The position numbers and the translations under genes are program-made. Positions 30,749 through 34,883 of a stretch of DNA of 34,883 nt are shown piece by piece. The notes beneath the pieces are model-generated. The model made no database searches and was not told the origin of the DNA. It saw nothing but the letters and a program-made list of their open reading frames with translations. The DNA is taken from positions 1 to 34,883 of the forward strand of contig CAZMZW010000012.1 in assembly GCA_964571135.1 (NCBI GenBank). Direction: 5' to 3'. The DNA comes from CAZMZW01 sp964571135. Its GTDB lineage: Bacteria > Chloroflexota > Anaerolineae > Anaerolineales > Anaerolineaceae. Position 1 is the first letter of the stretch. Each line of letters starts with the position of its first letter.

Positions 30749-32600
30749 CCTGCTGGGGAATCCCTTCTGTACCTGGGCCGTATTCATATACCGCCCGCCA
30801 GGGTTCGTAATGAGTGCTAAAACTATCCTGGATGTAAACAGAATTATTCCGGTACACAATTCGGTTCACGATGACATCCGCTCCCTGGGCTTCCCAATCC
30901 ACCTGCTTGATCTCGCCATTCGGCAAAGCTGGATTTTCACGGTAAAGCGGTTTGGGAGGTTCGACCAGGTTGAACGGTCCGCTTGGATCCCAGGTTGTCT
31001 TGCGACCATCCGATGTGGAATAGAATTTCCAGGTCAGAGAATTGCTTTGCGGATTAACATAGGTCTCCATTAATAACCAGTAAGGCGTATCATTGGTGAA
31101 CTTTAAATCCACTATTGGAACATACACCGTTGCATCCAATCCGGCCAGATTGGGATTGATATGATTGCCAGCTTCTTTTTCGTAATACTTGACGCGATAG
31201 GCGTGCGGGGTACGTTCATTAATCGGGAAACCGCTATGAAAAGCAGCCCGGAATAAAGTGGTGCTCACCTGGCATACTCCACCGCCCACACCTTCAATTG
31301 TCTGGCCATTAAAGATGATCAAGGCTTCTGCATAACCGGTATTCAGACTGATCTCGCCCATCGCTTTGGCCATGGAAAAAGTTTCGCCGGGTGCCACCAG
31401 TAATCCATGAAAACGGCTGGCAGCGGTCTGGATGTTTTGTACACGTGCGTTAGAAGAGCCATAAAAATAGGAAGATTCGGATTTTATTAGTTCGCGGATG
31501 CCCAGCTGTTCTCCCGTCGATTCATTTTTTACGGATGGTTCAATGTATAAAAATTCCAGGGGTATTGAACGTATGCCATTTCGAATTTTTTCCTGTACCG
31601 AGGCAATGGTTTTTTCAATATCCAGTGTGCGGCCCGTTATTCCCCCTTTGATCAATTCCAGCTGGCGGGTTTCATCATTAAATGTGAATCGCGGGTTTTC
31701 CGAAGGATGGTCCTGTGAAGGAGAAAGACTGGCAAGAATGCTACGAAGGATGCTTTCATTTAATTTTGCATCGAATCGAACACCATCCAGATTTTTAATT
31801 CGGTCGAAGATCAGCATACCGGCCAATTCTTGCGGGGTAAAAACCCAGGAACCTCCAAGTGAACTTGAGTCAACCGGCGCGGTCAGGTTCATGGAATTAG
31901 AAAAGATAGCTTGGGCTGAAGCTGCATATTGGCTGGCATCCTGCATTTCCGGAGGGGTTTCTTTTACTGCCAATGGAATAACACCTTCTCGCTGGCTTTG
32001 AATGGCATTGGTAATCAACTCGATACTGACAGGGATATCCAATGTTTTTCCAATTTGCCCGGGTTCGGCGATGATCTCTGAGCCCTGAACCTTTAGATTG
32101 GCTTCGCGGACAGGTTGGTCAATCTGGTCAGCGATCTTTTGCAGGTACGCATAGGTGATGTTCTGGTTAAATAGATATACCGGGGAAACCGGATGGTGTG
32201 AATTCCAAATCCCGATCAAGTCCCCGATCAAGCGGTCTAGCGGACCGCTGCGCCCAATTTGATAGGCATCCTGCAGGGTGGAACCTGGGTCAAGGCTTAC
32301 GCCTAATTGTTCGGGAGTTACTTCCCAAAGGTTAGTCTGATATTGGAAAATTAATTTGCCAGTTTGCGGGTAAGTGATTAAATAACCTAATTGGAGGAGC
32401 GCCTGGTTGGTTGACATTCCGCCAATATTTACCTGCCCCACCTGTACGCCTGGGAAGATCCGACCTGCATAAAGGATTTGGATGCCAATCATAGTCATGC
32501 TGAGAATGAGGACAAATAAAAAGCCACCAAGCAGGATCGCAAAAAAAGCTTGCTTGATAAATAAGGTTAATCGGAACTTATCGCTGGATGCCTCTTGCAT
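30738..32600 (-). CDS. VanW-family extracytoplasmic protein with peptidoglycan-binding-like repeats
   Basis: 620 residues. One membrane helix (about 17-45) anchors an outside part. Two PG_binding_4-like regions follow (about 50-180 and 215-350, with VNIGGMSTNQALLQL and FNDETRQLELIKGGITGRTLDIEKTI), then the VanW domain (about 380-520) with RVQNIQTAASRFHGLLVAPGETFS, YAEALIIFNGQTIEGVGGGVCQVSTTLFRAAF and ERTPHAYRVKYY. VanW was first seen in vancomycin loci but most members are general envelope proteins of unknown reaction. TATAAT ends 7 nt before the ATG and there is no Shine-Dalgarno, suggesting a leaderless mRNA. Confidence 0.9.
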   Translation of the reverse strand: MQEASSDKFRLTLFIKQAFFAILLGGFLFVLILSMTMIGIQILYAGRIFPGVQVGQVNIGGMSTNQALLQLGYLITYPQTGKLIFQYQTNLWEVTPEQLGVSLDPGSTLQDAYQIGRSGPLDRLIGDLIGIWNSHHPVSPVYLFNQNITYAYLQKIADQIDQPVREANLKVQGSEIIAEPGQIGKTLDIPVSIELITNAIQSQREGVIPLAVKETPPEMQDASQYAASAQAIFSNSMNLTAPVDSSSLGGSWVFTPQELAGMLIFDRIKNLDGVRFDAKLNESILRSILASLSPSQDHPSENPRFTFNDETRQLELIKGGITGRTLDIEKTIASVQEKIRNGIRSIPLEFLYIEPSVKNESTGEQLGIRELIKSESSYFYGSSNARVQNIQTAASRFHGLLVAPGETFSMAKAMGEISLNTGYAEALIIFNGQTIEGVGGGVCQVSTTLFRAAFHSGFPINERTPHAYRVKYYEKEAGNHINPNLAGLDATVYVPIVDLKFTNDTPYWLLMETYVNPQSNSLTWKFYSTSDGRKTTWDPSGPFNLVEPPKPLYRENPALPNGEIKQVDWEAQGADVIVNRIVYRNNSVYIQDSFSTHYEPWRAVYEYGPGTEGIPQQETP

Positions 32601-32607
32601 GACTGAG

Positions 32608-32613
32608 ATTATA
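32608..32613 (-). promoter_or_regulatory. -10 box of the VanW-family gene (leaderless type)
   Basis: Perfect TATAAT on the minus strand with 7 nt between it and the ATG, so transcription is expected to begin at or next to the start codon. No strong -35. Confidence 0.55.
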
Positions 32614-32989
32614 TATCAGCTGGAATCGTTTTGAATGAAGGGATTTGAATTCCAGTAAAAATTTGTTTAATAAATAAATTTTATATATGATTCAAGTATA
32701 TTAGATTCAAATTCTCGATTCAATGGTGTGTGAAAGTCCTAATTCAGAAACTCGTGATGTTTCCTCGCTTGGCAGATATCGATTTCTCCCTGTATCCTCA
32801 ATGCCTTCTGATGGAGAAGCATAAATTATCGATTTCCGGGAACAAGGTCAATTTATGTTGGATCAATTTGAAATTACCCATTTCAAATATTTCGTGTGTT
32901 GATGCCCAAAAGATAATCAATTTTGCTCTACTGATATTATGCGCTAATAATTTCAATATTGATTTTGAGCTTGAGTAAAACTAATTCCA
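32614..32989. other. AT-rich spacer, no clear gene
   Basis: Contains three GATTCAA words at 32690-32736 and an open frame from GTG 32730 to 32978 (82 codons). That frame has no Shine-Dalgarno, no recognisable domain and a composition like the spacer, so I do not call it a gene, although a degraded remnant of a surface or glycosyltransferase gene is possible. Confidence 0.4.
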
Positions 32990-33018
32990 TTGGAGACTTT
33001 ATTGAAAAATGCTAAAAT
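32990..33018 (+). promoter_or_regulatory. Promoter of the membrane protein gene (leaderless type)
   Basis: TTGGAG (32990-32995), 17-bp spacer, TAAAAT (33013-33018), and 6 nt to the ATG at 33025. Together with the absence of a Shine-Dalgarno this suggests a leaderless mRNA. Confidence 0.5.
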
Positions 33019-33024
33019 TCTGCT

Positions 33025-34434
33025 ATGTTAAAAAATAAACTTTCGCACCTAAGTGTTATTTCCTTTATTGTTCTTTTTTTGTCTTTTGTTTTTTTTCGTA
33101 TATGTTTTTATAGTCCACTGAACACCTCCGTTGGAACACTTGATACAAAGTCTTACATTCTCAGCTCTGAGGCACCTTTCCCATCTTGGGAGTTTTTTAC
33201 GACTTCCAGAGACCCGACAATTCCGTTAATCTATAAACTTCTTAAGCCTACTGATGGGTATAGATTAACAATGATCAGCGCACCAGCAGCACCAGATAAC
33301 CACGGGGTTCTTGAAAAGCAAGATGGTTTCGATCGGGTAGTCATCTTTCAATTGCTTTTTTCCATACTGAGTTGGGGTACTCTTTGTTTTGTCGTGATAC
33401 GCCACCTGTCATACTATTGGGTAAAAATTGGTGCAATGGTGATGATTTGCCTCTTTGCCTTAACCCCACAAATAGCTGACTGGGATCAAATTTTGTTATC
33501 CGAGTCAGTTTCATTTTCACTTAATGTTCTCTTAATAGCTGTATTAATTGAGTTTATTTTTTCTTTATCACAACCTGAAAATGATAGAAAGTTAATTTGG
33601 ACATATTTATATTTAACAGGTATTGTATTGATTAGTATTGCTTTTGTTTTTACCCGCGATACGAACGCATATGTTTTACCTGTTACAATAATTTTTCTTT
33701 TACCTCCGCTATTTTTTTTTATCAAAAAGAAGTCCAGGAAGATTTTCCCGGTCATGTTACTGATCTGTTCCTTGGGCGGGGTCTATATCTGGCATCAAAT
33801 TTCTTTTCGAGCTAGTAATCGTTGGCTTTCACCATTTTTGAATAATATGGCTGAGAATATATTTCCTTACCCTAAACGGGTAGAGTTATTTACTAATCAA
33901 GGAATGCCTGTTTCATCAAAATTATTGGGCCTAAGGGGTTTTGCTGAAGATAACGGGATTTATAATTTCTCAGAATTCATCAGTTGGGCAAAGGTCAATG
34001 GTTTAGCAGCATATTCTAATTTTTTAGCTCAATCACCATTGTGGGCTTTAAAAAGTGTTTTTGAAAATTTATCGATTGTTTTTTCGCAAAATTTACAACC
34101 ATACTTTATAAACGGACCCCACGTCAGACCAGAATGGCTGATTCTGATAGGGGATATGGTCCATCCTCTATCGAGCGTCGTTATTGTGGAGGATCTTATT
34201 TTTTTGATTCTCATTTTGGTTATTACCATCAAGGCTCGAGATCAGAAATCCATTACCTGGTTTTGGATTTGTGGATGGCTGTTTGTTACTGCAGTAACGC
34301 TGTTGGCAATAGGATATTTGGGCGCTTCGATAGGTGTGATACGGCACACAATGGGTGGGGTAGTACTTTTACGTCTGATTCTTTGGTTATCAATTGCCAT
34401 TTTTGCGGACCTAAGCATCCCCCAACTTGAATAG
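33025..34434 (+). CDS. Polytopic membrane protein, possibly GT-C-like glycosyltransferase
   Basis: 469 residues with about ten hydrophobic helices (first at 10-30, then near 105-125, 133-150, 160-185, 195-212, 218-235, 243-258 and three in the last 100 residues). The first outside loop contains LDTKSYILSS and SRDPTIPLIYKLL, acidic and aromatic as in GT-C enzymes, which use polyprenyl-phosphate sugars, but no signature is decisive. Codons are markedly richer in A/T than in most neighbours (runs such as TTTTTTGTC), hinting at transfer. It stands alone on the plus strand. Confidence 0.72.
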   Translation: MLKNKLSHLSVISFIVLFLSFVFFRICFYSPLNTSVGTLDTKSYILSSEAPFPSWEFFTTSRDPTIPLIYKLLKPTDGYRLTMISAPAAPDNHGVLEKQDGFDRVVIFQLLFSILSWGTLCFVVIRHLSYYWVKIGAMVMICLFALTPQIADWDQILLSESVSFSLNVLLIAVLIEFIFSLSQPENDRKLIWTYLYLTGIVLISIAFVFTRDTNAYVLPVTIIFLLPPLFFFIKKKSRKIFPVMLLICSLGGVYIWHQISFRASNRWLSPFLNNMAENIFPYPKRVELFTNQGMPVSSKLLGLRGFAEDNGIYNFSEFISWAKVNGLAAYSNFLAQSPLWALKSVFENLSIVFSQNLQPYFINGPHVRPEWLILIGDMVHPLSSVVIVEDLIFLILILVITIKARDQKSITWFWICGWLFVTAVTLLAIGYLGASIGVIRHTMGGVVLLRLILWLSIAIFADLSIPQLE

Positions 34435-34662
34435 ATACAGATTATGTACGTTTAATGAAACTGCGAATCATTTTATTGAAGTAAATCATTTGGTTGTTAA
34501 TGCTATCTAAAATAATTTCAACTTTATCAATCATAATGTCAACAGATTTTCCATCGAAGATAATGAGTTGGCCAGATGGAGGCTCTGCCAACAATATTTA
34601 TAGAAAGGGAATCGAAAAACCGGATAATTTTCGCAAAAACTAAAGAGAAAACCCCAATATCC

Positions 34663-34691
34663 TTGACAAGCAGGAAAGAGGAAGATAAAAT
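34663..34691 (+). promoter_or_regulatory. Consensus promoter of a putative small RNA
   Basis: TTGACA (34663-34668), exactly 17 bp, TAAAAT (34686-34691). This is among the best sigma70-type matches in the window, and no open frame with a start signal follows it. Predicted start near 34698. Confidence 0.7.
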
Positions 34692-34697
34692 TCGAGC

Positions 34698-34829
34698 ATA
34701 TTCATTACACAGTTTTGCCATCGAGCAAAACATTACCATCTGAATTACGTCGGCAGGAACGTAGGCCCGGACTAGAAATGAAGAACCGGTGTTGTCCACG
34801 CAAGTGAAAAGGAAAACATCGGTTTTTAT
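34698..34829 (+). ncRNA. Putative small RNA of about 130 nt
   Basis: Bounded by the promoter at 34663-34691 and the terminator at 34785-34829. Inside, GTTTTGC-catcga-GCAAAAC is a perfect 7-bp hairpin and TACGT...ACGTA a 5-bp one. No open frame with a Shine-Dalgarno is present. I do not recognise it as 6S RNA, SRP RNA, RNase P RNA, tmRNA or a known riboswitch. Confidence 0.5.
34785..34829 (+). terminator. Intrinsic terminator of the putative small RNA
   Basis: ACCGGTGTTGTCC pairs with GGAAAACATCGGT (13 positions, one mismatch, one G-T) around a 13-nt loop and is followed by TTTTTATCTC. Confidence 0.75.
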
Positions 34830-34838
34830 CTCTGTCCC

Positions 34839-34867
34839 TTGACAAGACCGGGTTCAGCAAGTAAAAT
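34839..34867 (+). promoter_or_regulatory. Second consensus promoter, reading out of the window
   Basis: TTGACA (34839-34844), exactly 17 bp, TAAAAT (34862-34867). It begins 9 nt after the terminator above and shares the TTGACAAG start with the promoter at 34663. Its product lies beyond the window. Confidence 0.7.
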
Positions 34868-34883
34868 CCTGTCCCTAAATGAC

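Noticed and set aside
32730..32978. 82-codon plus-strand frame before the membrane protein gene
   Set aside because: GTG start without Shine-Dalgarno, no domain, spacer-like composition; kept only as a possible remnant.
34539..34799. 86-codon minus-strand frame at the right end
   Set aside because: Overlaps the promoter, hairpins and terminator of the putative small RNA and has no start signal.

Overview
The window looks like chromosomal DNA from a bacterium, most plausibly a member of the Chloroflexota (Anaerolineae-like). This is an inference from gene content and protein style: a multi-GAF SpoIIE phosphatase with its STAS and RsbW partners, RNase J, a VanW/LytR-CpsA-Psr envelope pair, an FmdB zinc ribbon, a urocanate hydratase standing alone, and moderate GC with AT-rich spacers. 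No phage, transposase, plasmid or CRISPR genes were seen.

Layout. Positions 1-520 (minus strand) hold the start of tuf preceded by tRNA-Thr(GGU), tRNA-Tyr(GUA) and tRNA-Thr(UGU), reading toward tuf. Positions 660-5316 (plus) are a partner-switching operon: STAS antagonist, RsbW-like kinase, and a 1275-residue phosphatase with about six GAF domains. Positions 5513-8731 hold a small unknown gene, a metallo-beta-lactamase-fold protein with a degraded metal motif, another small gene, mutY (with an apparently intact Nudix box in its C-terminal domain) and pcm. Positions 8765-10600 (minus) are rnj with a long structured leader containing an intrinsic-terminator-like hairpin. Positions 10872-12278 hold a lipoprotein and a DinB-family protein.

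Positions 12392-19963 (minus) form the most intriguing block: a PqqD-domain protein with an unusual C-terminal tail, an HPr-kinase-like ATPase, two paralogous GT4 glycosyltransferases, a GT2 glycosyltransferase, an ABC exporter and an NTP_transf_5-type nucleotidyltransferase. The genes are packed with overlaps or gaps of a few bases, apart from one 127-bp break that carries its own promoter. The set looks like a peptide- or glycan-modifying and export system. No classical RiPP cyclase, protease or radical SAM enzyme is present.

Positions 19964-20763 are a gene-free, structure-rich spacer. Positions 20764-23261 (minus) are a three-gene ABC-2 transporter. dnaA follows (23474-24811, minus) without dnaN and without a recognisable DnaA-box cluster nearby. 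Then come an FAD-dependent amine-oxidase-like protein, an FmdB zinc ribbon, hutU (plus), an LCP-family protein, a Trm112-like zinc ribbon and a VanW-family protein, and finally an AT-rich polytopic membrane protein. The right end contains two consensus sigma70-type promoters and an intrinsic terminator that together outline a probable small RNA.

Two themes cut across genes. Three related degenerate tRNA-like sequences (about 10.65, 11.65 and 20.2 kb) share a 3' module. Several genes have a -10-like hexamer ending 6-7 nt before the ATG and no Shine-Dalgarno, which suggests leaderless mRNAs alongside clear Shine-Dalgarno starts elsewhere.
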